This document shows, one piece after another, positions 6,023 to 6,034 of a stretch of DNA of 6,034 bases. Below the pieces are notes generated by a model. It searched no databases. It was not told the DNA's origin and worked only from the letters and a program-made list of their open reading frames with translations. The position numbers were made by a program, and so were the translations under genes. Source of the DNA: Paracoccaceae bacterium (GTDB taxonomy: Bacteria; Pseudomonadota; Alphaproteobacteria; Rhodobacterales; Rhodobacteraceae); assembly GCA_003545125.1 (NCBI GenBank), contig DQCI01000113.1, positions 26,189 to 32,222 of the forward strand. Direction: 5' to 3'. The stretch's first letter is position 1; the number at the start of each line of letters is the position of its first letter.

Positions 6023-6034
6023 ATGGATGCTAAC
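6023..6034 (+). CDS. Possible start of a further plus-strand gene (only four codons visible)
   Basis: An ATG at 6023 preceded by GAGGA (6014-6018) with a 4-nt gap looks like a translation start; a second ATG at 6027 in another frame would give an 8-nt gap. The visible reading would be M-D-A-N before the window ends. No product can be inferred, and a chance match is quite possible. Confidence 0.3.

Overview
The window looks like chromosomal DNA of a GC-rich alphaproteobacterium. The evidence is the Alphaproteobacteria-type Smc, beginning V/M-RFTKLRLNGFKSFVDPT, the B12-regulated cbiM-like/cobW pair, a secreted YbjN-family protein and GANTC sites near smc. A Rhodobacterales-like host is possible but not proven. 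I see no transposase, integrase, tRNA, rRNA or CRISPR array, so this is mostly ordinary core genome.

Left part (1-1597, minus strand): a B12/cobalt module. A predicted sigma70-like promoter (about 1608-1636) drives a long leader holding a complete cobalamin riboswitch (about 1411-1596). Next comes a CbiM-family membrane protein for cobalt uptake (699-1364), a 69-nt gap with a very strong GC hairpin (654-675), and cobW (629 down to the window edge), a metal-handling G3E GTPase whose C-terminus is cut off. The likely logic is that high cobalamin shuts down cobalt import and the cobalt-delivery GTPase together.

Centre (1597-1873): the divergent intergenic region between the B12 module and smc. 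It is unusually rich in inverted repeats. The standout is a run of three perfect 21-bp palindromes (9-bp arms, 3-nt spacer) whose centres lie at 1666, 1690 and 1714, an exact 24-bp period. They share the core TCCG-N3-CGGA, while the other arm positions vary in matched pairs. No feature type I can name explains this array, and it is the main thing worth following up. A plausible smc promoter (1809-1837) with a GANTC site inside its -35 box lies to the right.

Right part (1874-6034, plus strand): smc, the chromosome-condensation ATPase (1150 aa from a GTG start at 1874), which is full length with intact head motifs and a compact hinge. It is followed by a separate promoter and a small exported YbjN-domain protein (5465-5941), then about 90 nt of mostly non-coding sequence. 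The window ends at what may be the first codons of another plus-strand gene (ATG at 6023).
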